A stretch of 28,151 nt of DNA from Nemertoderma westbladi (lineage: Eukaryota > Xenacoelomorpha > Nemertodermatida > Nemertodermatidae): the NCBI GenBank assembly GCA_032718475.1, contig JAUCBJ010005696.1:1-28151 (forward strand), given 5' to 3'. Position 1 is the stretch's first letter, and the number at the start of each line of letters is the position of its first letter. Under the pieces are notes generated by a model. That model ran no database searches, was not told the origin of the DNA, and saw only the letters and a program-made list of their open reading frames with translations. The translations under genes were made by a program, and so were the position numbers. Below, one piece after another: positions 1-7,802 of this stretch.

Positions 1-970
1 TACAGTACTAACCAAATCCCCCATAATGTAGGCCTACAGTACTAACCCAATCCCCCATAATGTAGGCCTACAGTACTAACCCAATCCCCCATAATGTAGG
101 CCTACAGTACTAACCATTCCCCCATAATGTAGGCCTACAGTACTAACCCAATCCCCCATAATGTAGGCCTACAGTACTAACCCAATCCCCCATAATGTAG
201 GCCTACAGTACTAACCAAATCCCCCATAATGTAGGCCTACAGTACTAACCCAATCCCCCATAATGTAGGCCTACAGTACTAACCCAATCCCCCATAATGT
301 AGGCCTACAGTACTAACCCAATCCCCCATAATGTAGGCCTACAGTACTAACCAAATCCCCCATAATGTAGGCCTACAGTACTAACCCAATCCCCCATAAT
401 GTAGGCCTACAGTACTAACCAAATCCCCCATAATGTAGGCCTACAGTACTAACCCAATCCCCCATAATGTAGGCCTACAGTACTAACCAAATCCCCCATA
501 ATGTAGGCCTACAGTACTAACCAAATCCCCCATAATGTAGGCCTACAGTACTAACCAAATCCCCCATAATGTAGGCCTACAGTACTAACCAAATCCCCCA
601 TAATGTAGGCCTACAGTACTAACCCAATCCCCCATAATGTAGGCCTACAGTACTAACCCAATCCCCCATAATGTAGGCCTACAGTACTAACCAAATCCCC
701 CATAATGTAGGCCTACAGTACTAACCCAATCCCCCATAATGTAGGCCTACAGTACTAACCAAATCCCCCATAATGTAGGCCTACAGTACTAACCCAATCC
801 CCCATAATGTAGGCCTACAGTACTAACCAAATCCCCCATAATGTAGGCCTACAGTACTAACCCAATCCCCCATAATGTAGGCCTACAGTACTAACCAAAT
901 CCCCCATAATGTAGGCCTACAGTACTAACCCAATCCCCCATAATGTAGGCCTACAGTACTAACCAAATCC
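1..970. repeat. 34-bp tandem satellite array
   Basis: About 28.5 head-to-tail copies of a 34-bp unit, and the array runs off the left edge. Each unit holds the 12-bp perfect palindrome TGTAGGCCTACA and the short palindrome AGTACT. Copies are almost identical and differ mainly at one site (AACCAAAT or AACCCAAT). One copy near 103-135 has lost a base. The last copies alternate strictly between the two variants, which gives a 68-bp dimer period. Such homogeneity means recent amplification or ongoing conversion. There are no spacers and no coding potential. Confidence 0.97.
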
Positions 971-1146
971 TAACTCATCTCAACCCTATCCCAATTATTA
1001 CTCCACGCTCACACTACTACCCCAACCCCTTTCTGAAACCTAAACCAGCGTGAACCCTAACCAAACCTAACCCACCCCTGACCCAACTCAACAACAGTAT
1101 TCATTGAATTAATAAAACGATTTCATTTAATTACAGTAATACTTAC
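971..1146. other. C-rich noncoding junction with telomere-like scraps
   Basis: Sequence between the satellite and the last recognised exon of the minus-strand gene. From 1051 to 1075 it contains degenerate CCCTAA/CCTAACC words resembling the animal telomere repeat, but no regular array. The rest is C-rich, then AT-rich. If the donor at 1146 is used, this is intron sequence of the minus-strand gene. No gene seen. Confidence 0.5.
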
Positions 1147-1243
1147 TAATTATCCCCTCCAGGTCTATTGCTTGCCTGCCGAAAAAACACCGATATAGCG
1201 CCATCCACCGCACCATCTTCAAAATCGTTGAGAAGAACAGCTC
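1147..1243 (-). CDS. Exon 4 of the minus-strand gene (partial)
   Basis: Acceptor TGTATTATAG|GAGC at 1244/1243. With the single base left by exon 3 the split codon is C|GA (Arg), and a clean frame follows: AVLLNDFEDGAVDGAISVFF and about ten more residues to 1147. A perfect consensus donor GTAAGT lies at 1146-1141 and overlaps a TAG, so the protein either ends here or splices on toward the satellite. No later exon is visible, so the gene may be cut off by the array or continue beyond the window. The acidic 'NDFEDG' start looks like real coding sequence, but I do not recognise the domain. Confidence 0.5.
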
Positions 1244-1432
1244 CTATAATACAAAATAATCATATATTTATAACAGATATCAATATTATGATTAAATCAT
1301 ATTTATTAAATATGATTTATAACAAAAATTTAAATCTTCCCTACACAGTATTAATTGGTACAATAGTATGATATTAATAGTAGGCCTATGCATATAGTTT
1401 ATAGCAAAATAATGGTTAAACAACGGACGCAA

Positions 1433-1454
1433 CCCCCCCCCCCCCCCCCCCCCC
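1433..1454. repeat. Poly-C tract
   Basis: 22 consecutive C in intron 3 of the minus-strand gene. Similar 14-26 base G or C runs lie at 7373-7386, 7803-7819, 8989-9014 and 20564-20580. Confidence 0.95.
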
Positions 1455-1660
1455 ATATCTAACGATTACAAGAAATAACATTACACCCGTGCATACAGTA
1501 CCGATTAGAACCGACTTTACAGCAATTTAATTTCAAAGTAATTTCCATGATATTAATAATTAATAATAATATTGCATTTAAAAAAGATAGCGCTGGCTGA
1601 TGGTATCCATGGTTTACTTAATATTCTAGAATATTATAATATCATATAAAATTTTTTTGT

Positions 1661-1765
1661 CTTCTTTACACTCGCTCACTTCGTTCGTTCTTGTAACAAA
1701 CCACTTGGTTCCACACAATTTAAGCGCTACATATTTACAGACATGTATGTAAATATTTATTACAG
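1661..1765. repeat. Diverged direct repeat, copy 1
   Basis: Shares the order TTCACTC/CACTCGCTCAC, CGTTCGTTC, TGTAACAAA, CCACT, a CTAC-TTTACA block and ATGTATGTAAATA with 2851-2960. It lies about 55 bp inside intron 3, as copy 2 lies inside intron 2. Confidence 0.6.
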
Positions 1766-1820
1766 TATTTACTTTACAATTAGTCTAAAAGTACAATAAA
1801 CCATTTACGCTGCAACTTAC

Positions 1821-2257
1821 GTGAAACTCCAATTCTTGGGTTTGAAACTGGCCGGTCAGAAATAGTCGCTGAGCGATCGAACATGGCTTGAGGAGATTGA
1901 CGGTCAATGATAATGGGTTGCGAGTGTGGGCGGTCGACACTGGGCTGTGGATGTGGACGGCCAACTACCGTGGGATGTGAATGTGGACGGTACAAAGTAG
2001 TGGACGATTGCGAAAAATCGAATGAGACCGGGACAGGTTGCGGGGCCAATGTGGATGGGGAGAAAGCGCGCCGAGAGCGTTCTTCATTGGAAAGTAGAGA
2101 GATGCTACGTGGTTCTAGTTGTCCAATATTCAGTATTGAATTTGATTCACACTGCAAGTATTCATCACTTGGTAATTGCGAAAACTCAAGATCCTGTTGC
2201 ACCACCGGCGGTGCAAGCGATGTTACATAAGGATACTCAGGAATTGCAGGAATGTTT
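1821..2257 (-). CDS. Exon 3 of the minus-strand gene, Pro/His-rich repeats
   Basis: 437 bp from acceptor TTGGTTTCAG|AAAC to donor TTTCAC|GTAAGT, a consensus donor. It encodes NIPAIPEYPYVTSLAPPVV followed by a disordered segment with four imperfect repeats of about ten residues containing RPHSHPTVV, RPHPQPSV, RPHSQPII and RQSPQAM. The phase is right on both sides: two bases come from exon 2 and one is left for exon 4. The open frame runs through both splice sites (2295-1780), so size alone does not fix the borders; the splice signals and phases do. Overlapping plus-strand frames are shadows. Function unknown; a flexible interaction region is plausible. Confidence 0.6.
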
Positions 2258-2448
2258 CTGAAACCAATAACAGTAAATTCGGATGCTCGTGTCATATATA
2301 AAGTTTACATTAAAATTATTTTATTCCAAAATTGTAACATTACTCAACGCCGTTAGTATTAACAGCGAGTTGTTATTTAGCACTTTACAACTTTAGAGGA
2401 CATTACATCATTGTATTGGCCTGTACATTTAGTATTGTATTTGGTGTT

Positions 2449-2536
2449 ATTGTTTACGTGGTAACCATGACGGCGTTAAGTAATGTCCCCCTAGTGGACA
2501 TTACTTAACGCCGTCATGGGTTACCACGTAAACAAT
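2449..2536. repeat. 40-bp inverted repeat (cruciform or foldback)
   Basis: Left arm 2449-2488 and right arm 2496-2536 are reverse complements apart from one extra G in the right arm, with a 7-base loop (CCCTAGT). The arms contain GACGGCGTTAAGTAATGTCC and its complement. A diverged partial arm (ATTACTCAACGCCGTTA) lies nearby at about 2339-2355. It sits in intron 2 of the minus-strand gene and may be a foldback or MITE remnant; no target duplication seen. Confidence 0.9.
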
Positions 2537-2850
2537 AGGTGGAAATTTGTCTGGCAGCCAGATAGGCCTACTGCATTACCTACCGGTAGGCGGGGTATAG
2601 CTATTAATAACCAGTAGGGCCTAGCTATATTATTATAACATGGCTCCAAACGCCACCATAAATATAAACTAACTTATTTATAACATAATTTATGTCATTT
2701 TTACAATTATTTATACAGCAACTAATATAATTTGTGCAGTTTCTATCACTTATAATGTATATGTACAATCATTTCGTAATGTTAAAATTTTGGAATAAAA
2801 CTACATACATACTTGTTGCAAAGTACTTTACAGTGTTCTGATCCTCGTGG

Positions 2851-2960
2851 CTTTATTTTCACTCACTCACTAACGTTCGTTCGTGTAACAAAGCCACTCG
2901 GATCATCACTTTGATCATCAAGTGCTACTTTACACAGAAGTATGTAAATAGTTATTACAT
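2851..2960. repeat. Diverged direct repeat, copy 2
   Basis: Partner of 1661-1765. This copy is also flanked by a short imperfect inverted repeat (GATCCTCGTGGCTTT at about 2839 and AAAGCCACTCGGATC at about 2890), so it could fold. It lies in intron 2. Confidence 0.55.
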
Positions 2961-3023
2961 AATAATTCTAATGTACTGTACTAATTATTGGTAATGAGAA
3001 CAATAATAAGATATAAATTTTAC

Positions 3024-3231
3024 CTGCTGCTGCTAGTGCACTGAATGTCCTGTCGAACTCCAGCTGTTTCTTCATCCATAGTATCACTCTCATTTCCAAC
3101 CGCAACCCGTTTCTTTCCTCTGAATCGTGTTGCGATACCAATGGAATACCCATCTTGATCGCTAGCACTTGCAATGTCCGAACCCTCACAGACAACGCGC
3201 TCCTCTATTGCCTTAGCTGCCAATAGATCAT
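3024..3231 (-). CDS. Exon 2 of the minus-strand spliced gene
   Basis: 208 bp bounded by acceptor ATTTTTCAG|AT and donor GCAGCAG|GTAAAA. It encodes a charged, low-complexity segment (DDLLAAKAIEERVV, then an acidic and serine-rich stretch ending CTSSS). It takes one base from exon 1 and leaves two for exon 3, where the split codon AG|A gives arginine, so the junction with exon 3 is in phase. The intron before it is 135 bp (3366-3232) and the one after it 766 bp. No domain recognised; probably a linker. Confidence 0.55.
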
Positions 3232-3366
3232 CTGAAAAATATTATTAACATTGAAATTTAGTCTACAGTAATGTAATAATTATTATTTGATTTAATAATT
3301 ATTAGATTGTTAGATATTCATATACGATGATCCTATCTAATTATCAGAATACTACCGTTAAAATAC

Positions 3367-3582
3367 CTTTCATGAGTTTCGAATAAATGTGCAAGGCCAA
3401 GATCCCCATTGCCCAACTGCAGTGTCACCAGCACGTAACGACTCCCTCAGCGCCTTGGATGCAAGTTTAGTGTTTATGGGATATGCTGATGTAAGTCCAT
3501 CGGCCGACAACCATCCACTACATATTGTTGCAACTTCCTCAACGCCATCCGGGCCCGTGAAGATGACAACACAATAAGCCAT
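3367..3582 (-). CDS. Exon 1 of a spliced minus-strand host-type gene (V..F/WL N-terminal domain)
   Basis: The ATG at 3582-3580 opens a 70-residue frame starting MAYCVVIFTGPDGVEEV, with SGWLSADG near residues 22-29 and tryptophans near 58 and 61. This layout (hydrophobic strand, 'VE.V', 'WL', later W) resembles the short N-terminal region of invertebrate proteins that carry DUF4806 downstream. That match is from memory and tentative. The exon ends in AAAG|GTATTT at 3367. The long frame stops at a TGA (3373-3371) just before this donor, and only a different frame, with one spare base, joins exon 2 in phase. A one-base indel near the donor, a sequencing error, or a start at the internal ATG in the other frame (MGILALHIY) would explain this. 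The region upstream is AT-rich with no clear promoter. Confidence 0.5.
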
Positions 3583-3591
3583 ATGTACAGA

Positions 3592-4069
3592 ATATATACA
3601 GAATATCGTATATAAACAGAATATCGAAATATTACAGTTAGTTCAGGTTTACCAATCAGACAGCAATTTAATTAATGTATTACAAAAATTTAAGGAAATA
3701 AAAAAAACAATAAAACTGTTAATGCAATAATATCCATCACAGTTCAGTACCTACTTGTATTGCATGCATATATGTTCTTTAGGTAAGTAGATGCATTTAC
3801 TAATAATGTGAATAATAATAATAGTGTGAATACAGTAAACATTATACTGTAATATGCAAATTTACTCAAATCCTATAATATAATAATACACAATGAGATG
3901 GCAGTGTGAGTCAGAATAATACTGACAAATATAGTGTAAGCAACCAATCAGAAGCAATATATTATAACACCATAGGCAGGTATTGTGTTGTTGGGCAGTG
4001 TGTCTACTGTAATATCCATCCACATGGGAATGTATCATGGCGTCTGTCTGGCACATTGTAGAACTACAA
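3592..4069. other. AT-rich noncoding spacer
   Basis: Upstream of the minus-strand gene. There is a short run of ACAGAATAT-like words at about 3587-3625 and otherwise AT-rich sequence. A 64-codon frame at 3862-4056 (-) is low-complexity and not credible. No gene or RNA seen. Confidence 0.5.
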
Positions 4070-4357
4070 TATGAACGTTATTTCACTTAAAAATAACGTT
4101 GAAAATTAACGTTTATAATTAAACTCGGAATTAACGTTGCTATCGAACGTCATCACACATTGAGAGATCGATGAAAATTAACGTTCGAATTTTACGCTGA
4201 ATTAACGACTATGATTGGTTTATTTTAAACATGTAATTTTTCTAGCATAGTGGAACGTTAATCAAACGTTGAACAATATGTTATTTATTCATGTGATTTT
4301 CCAACTTAATCCACACCTATATTAACGTAAATTTAACGTACCATGTTTGCAGGGTGG
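4070..4357. repeat. Cluster of AACGT(T) motifs, copy 1
   Basis: About ten AACGT words in under 300 bp, many as the palindrome TTAACGTT or AACGTTAA. It ends in ATGTTTGCAGGGTGG, nearly the same border as a second such cluster at 6417-6745 (ATGTTTGCAGGGAGG). The shared end suggests two copies of one dispersed noncoding repeat. Confidence 0.65.
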
Positions 4358-4493
4358 TTAAATAGAATCATTCTTGTATTAGAAAATTGTAATGTAATTT
4401 AGTCACGTTAATATTTATTGCAACAGGTCCACTGGAATATAGTGTTGTAATTATTCACTGTCATGCAACTATCACTCAAGTTGTACCTTGTGG

Positions 4494-5535
4494 TCTTACT
4501 TTTGTACCTGGGGGGGGGGGGGGGGGGGGTGTGGTCTTACTTTTTTTACCTGGGGGGGGGGGGGTGTCTTACTTTTGTACTAGGGGGTCTTACTTTTGTT
4601 TCAGGGTGTCTTACTTTCGTACCAGGGGGGTCTTACTTTTGTACTTGGCGGGGTCTTACTTTTGTACCTGGAGGGGTCATACTTGGACTTACTTTTGTAC
4701 CTGGGGGTCTTACACTACTTTTGTACCTAAGGGGGGGGGGGGGGGGGGGGTGGTATTACTTTTGTACCTGCAGGTCTTACTTTTGTTCCAGGGGAGTCTT
4801 ACCTTTCTACCAGGGGGGTCTTACTTTTGTACATGGGGGGGGGGGGGGCTTACTTTTGTACCTAGAGGGGTCATACTTTTGTACCAAGGGGTATTACTTT
4901 TGTACCTGGAGGGGTCATACCTTTGTACCTGGGAGGTCTTACTTTTGTACCTGGGGAGGGTCTTACGTTTGTACCTGGGGGTCTTACGTTTGTACCAGGG
5001 GGTCTTACTTTTGTACCTTGGGGGGGGGGGGGGTCTTACGTTTGTACCTGAAGGATCTTACTTTTGTACCTGGGGTGGGTCTTACGTTTGTACCTGGGGG
5101 CCTTACGTTTGTACCAGGGGGTCTTACTTTTGTACCAGGGGGATTTACTTTTGTACCTGGAGGTCTTACTTTTGTTCCAGGGGAGTCTTACCTTTCTACC
5201 AGGGGGGTCTTACTTTTGTACATGGGGGGTGGGGGCTTACTTTTGTACCTGGATGGGTCATACCTTTGTACCTGGGAGGTCTTACTTTTGTACCTGGGGT
5301 GGGTCTTACGTTTGTACCTGGGGGTCTTACGTTTGTACCAGGGGTTCTTACTTTTGTACCTTGGGGGGGGGGGGGGGGGTCTTACGTTTGTACCTGGGGG
5401 TCTTACTTTTGTACCAGGGGGTCTTACTTTTGTACCAGGGGGATTTACTTTTGTACCAGGGCGGGGAAGGGGGGGTCTTACATTTGTAGTGTCTTTGGTC
5501 TTAAGGTGTTGGGTCTTGGGTCTTTATTTTGTACT
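4494..5535. repeat. G-rich 21-23 bp minisatellite
   Basis: Roughly 42 imperfect copies of TCTTACTTTTGTACCTGGGG with G runs of 4 to about 20. Unit length varies, and because the unit holds few stops two plus frames stay open for 338 and 359 codons (LTFVPGG, SYFCTWG and LLLYLGG repeats). A third frame gives 141 codons. These frames are artefacts of the repeat. The plus strand has many closely spaced G runs, so G-quadruplexes are likely. A higher-order repeat is visible: 4753-5060 and 5144-5400 share the same order of variant units. Confidence 0.93.
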
Positions 5536-5547
5536 CCCATAATATAA

Positions 5548-6416
5548 CTACCGTAGCTGCAATATTAATTAGTTTACATGTTCTTCAATATATTATTGTG
5601 ATGTGCAATATTATTGAATTTATAACGATGCAATATTGAATATTTCTTTCAATTTTGGTATTATTTTTTTATACTGTAGTTTTGTTTATTTCTCATATTT
5701 TTGTTTATAGAAGTTTATTTAGCCAATAAATAGTACAGTACGTTATGCCGATTTATATTACTGATATACTGTAAATTTAGCATTGAATTATTTTTTATTC
5801 CGGGCAAAATTTGTTAAATAAGTTCATTTTCGACTGCCAATTATTTATATAAAAACGGCACTACGTTTATTCAGTGTGAGTGGCTAAATAATATAAACAC
5901 CGTTCGTTACCATCGTTAAATGATTGGTGAGGTTTGATATACAGTGTACAGTAGTTATTACAAACAATAAATTGGTTTCATTCTACCCCCAGCGTCTGCA
6001 AAAAACGCAAGTCTAACGTTAAATGACGTCAGACTCTAAATAGTTATTAATTTCCTATAATTTAATTTTAAATTATCAATTAAATTGTTTGATAACTAAT
6101 AAATTTAAATAATTTAATCAAATGATTTATCTAACGTAGAGGCCAAATAGGTATGTGATAGTATTTTATATAAATCTAAACAAATTTCTTAGCAATTGAT
6201 CAAAAGTCATCATAATTCTTCTCAGAAATAATCCGATATTTATTTTGCCTAAATGCATTGAAGGTTCCACTCCTAAGGTGTAGTGTAGGTGTAGGGGCGT
6301 AGGCTGTGTAGGTTAGGGTTAGGTCCCCCCCAGTCCCTTGCAGGTCCACCAAGTAACTGCCGCTGTGGTCCATGAAGTAAATCTCAAACTTGATCTTTTT
6401 CATGCTTTTGAATCAA
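5548..6416. other. AT-rich spacer without supported genes
   Basis: Mostly AT-rich unique-looking sequence. A telomere-like word GGTTAGGGTTAGG lies at 6311-6323. A 67-codon minus frame (6403-6200) starts MKKIKFEIYFMDHSGSYLVD and has a sensible amino-acid mix, but it has no splice context and no family I know; I leave it as doubtful. Confidence 0.4.
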
Positions 6417-6745
6417 AAATAACGTATTAGTGACGTATTTTTTTAACGTATTATTGACGTATTTTTTTAACGTATTTATTTAACGTAGTAACCCCGGCCA
6501 ATAATACGTTAATTTAACGTAATGGTACGTTCATAAATAACGTTAATAATATACGGCAGTTAACGTTATTTTCAGACATGAGTTAATTAGTATGATTTGA
6601 GTAAAATTTATGTATATTTTTAACGTAGTAACCCCGGCCAATAATACGTTAATTTAACGTAAGGGCACGTTAAAAAATAACGTTGGAATGGTAGAATATT
6701 AACGTAAATTAACGTTAAATTAACGTCAAAATGTTTGCAGGGAGG
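6417..6745. repeat. Cluster of AACGT motifs, copy 2, with a 140-bp internal repeat
   Basis: About 19 ACGT-core words in 330 bp. A 42-bp block beginning TAACGTAGTAACCCCGGCCA is identical at 6481-6522 and 6621-6662, and similarity continues for about 20 bp more, so there is a 140-bp tandem step. It ends in ATGTTTGCAGGG like the cluster at 4070-4357. Confidence 0.75.
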
Positions 6746-6788
6746 CCCACATAAGTCTGTATATGTTACATTGCAGCATTGAAAGCCA

Positions 6789-6998
6789 TTGGTGAATGAA
6801 GGAGTGATACTGGTTCTTTGTGACATACCGGTCGAATGGAATCCGGAATCCACTCAACGCTATTTTACCCGTCGACTTTTTAAACAGTGTAATCTAGATG
6901 CTAGTACATCATACCCTAGTAGGCTAGATTTTCTAAAGTTAGAATCACTTGAACTACACCGTATTCTTGGAGATATGACTGTAGCAGTCTAGTGTATA
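6789..6998 (+). pseudogene. LINE ORF2 C-terminal fragment
   Basis: A 67-codon frame whose second half reads TQRYFTRRLFKQ ... RLDFLKLESLELHRILGDM. This matches the region after the reverse transcriptase in CR1-like and Jockey-type LINEs, where 'VQRRFTKR' is followed by 'RL..L.L.SLE.RR.RGD'. The part before it is shortened, and no reverse transcriptase, endonuclease or tail is present. It is a decayed scrap of plus-strand orientation, unrelated in position to the LINE near 11-19 kb. Confidence 0.6.
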
Positions 6999-7232
6999 CA
7001 TGTTGTCTATGTATTTAATTTCAATTGTTTTGCGAACTCATCTTCAACCCATACAAACTACTGTATGTAGGAATTTCATTAGTCTCCCAAAACTTGAAAC
7101 TTGAACAGAGCCGCCTCCGTTTTGCATGACATTGCTTTCACCGTGGGGACCAGAGCCAGTACGATCTTGTGCTTAGGCTGCCTCATAGACGAGAGCCCAT
7201 GACTTTCTTGAGACGCCTCTTAACCCTACTAA

Positions 7233-7795
7233 GGGGCCGTCCAAGTATGACGTCTGCACTTTTCCCCAAAATGTTGACCACCTCCCTCCCCTAAATCAGA
7301 TGTCATCAGATAGGCGTTGACCCCCTCCCTCCCCTAAATCAGATGTCATCAGATAGGCGTTGACCCCACCCACCCCCCCCCCCCCCTCTCCCCTAAATCA
7401 TATTAAAAAAAAAATTGTATTACATAAACTATTATAAAATAATAGGCCTATATGAACCGGTAGAGGTACCGGTACTGCAGTCTCTAAAAATCATTAGCTT
7501 AGGATTAATGTTTCATTTTCAGGCGAACCCCAGTACTGCAGTACCCCAGTAGCACACGTCCTCTTCACTGAAACATTATGACTGGTAACTGAAACAGAAG
7601 GTCGTGCTACGGGCCTTCGGGGGCTTCGAACAATTAAAATAGGCAAGCTATTTACTCTTCTGCTATATCTCTTCTAGCACCTATAAATAAACATGCTGAC
7701 GTCTGATTTTGGCTGACCCCCTCCCCTCCCCTCATCAGCACGTCATCAGATTTCCCCCCCCCCCTGACGTGCTGACGTCATACTTGGACGGCCCC
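7233..7795. mobile_element. 563-bp nonautonomous DNA transposon (MITE-like), TAA target duplication
   Basis: Terminal inverted repeats of 27 bp (7233-7259 and 7769-7795) begin GGGGCCGTCCAAGTATGACG and match at 26 of 27 positions. The element is flanked by TAA on both sides (7230-7232, 7796-7798). Inside the left end a ~45-bp unit with CTCCCCTAAATCAGATGTCATCAGAT is repeated in tandem, and a related unit lies near the right end in the same orientation. There is no transposase frame. A 3-bp TAA duplication fits PIF/Harbinger elements (target TWA), but the assignment is tentative because TAA could also be chance. Confidence 0.85.
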
Positions 7796-7802
7796 TAAAC
7801 CC

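Noticed and set aside
1-970. CRISPR-like array
   Set aside because: Units are directly adjacent, with no spacers, and the setting is an animal genome; it is a satellite.
1168-1371. 67-codon plus frame
   Set aside because: It lies opposite exon 4 of the minus-strand gene and continues into AT-rich intron; low-complexity.
1907-2261. Plus-strand frames of 107 and 79 codons (Cys/Gly-rich)
   Set aside because: Shadows of the Pro/His repeat exon on the minus strand.
3862-4056. 64-codon minus frame
   Set aside because: AT-rich, biased Tyr/His composition, no splice or family support.
4463-5547. Glycine-rich repeat protein genes in two plus frames
   Set aside because: All frames carry the same repeat in turn, homopolymer G length sets the frame, and there is no start context or flanking exon.
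6200-6403. 67-codon minus frame
   Set aside because: Plausible residues but short, overlapping a telomere-like word and with no neighbours or known family; left as doubtful.
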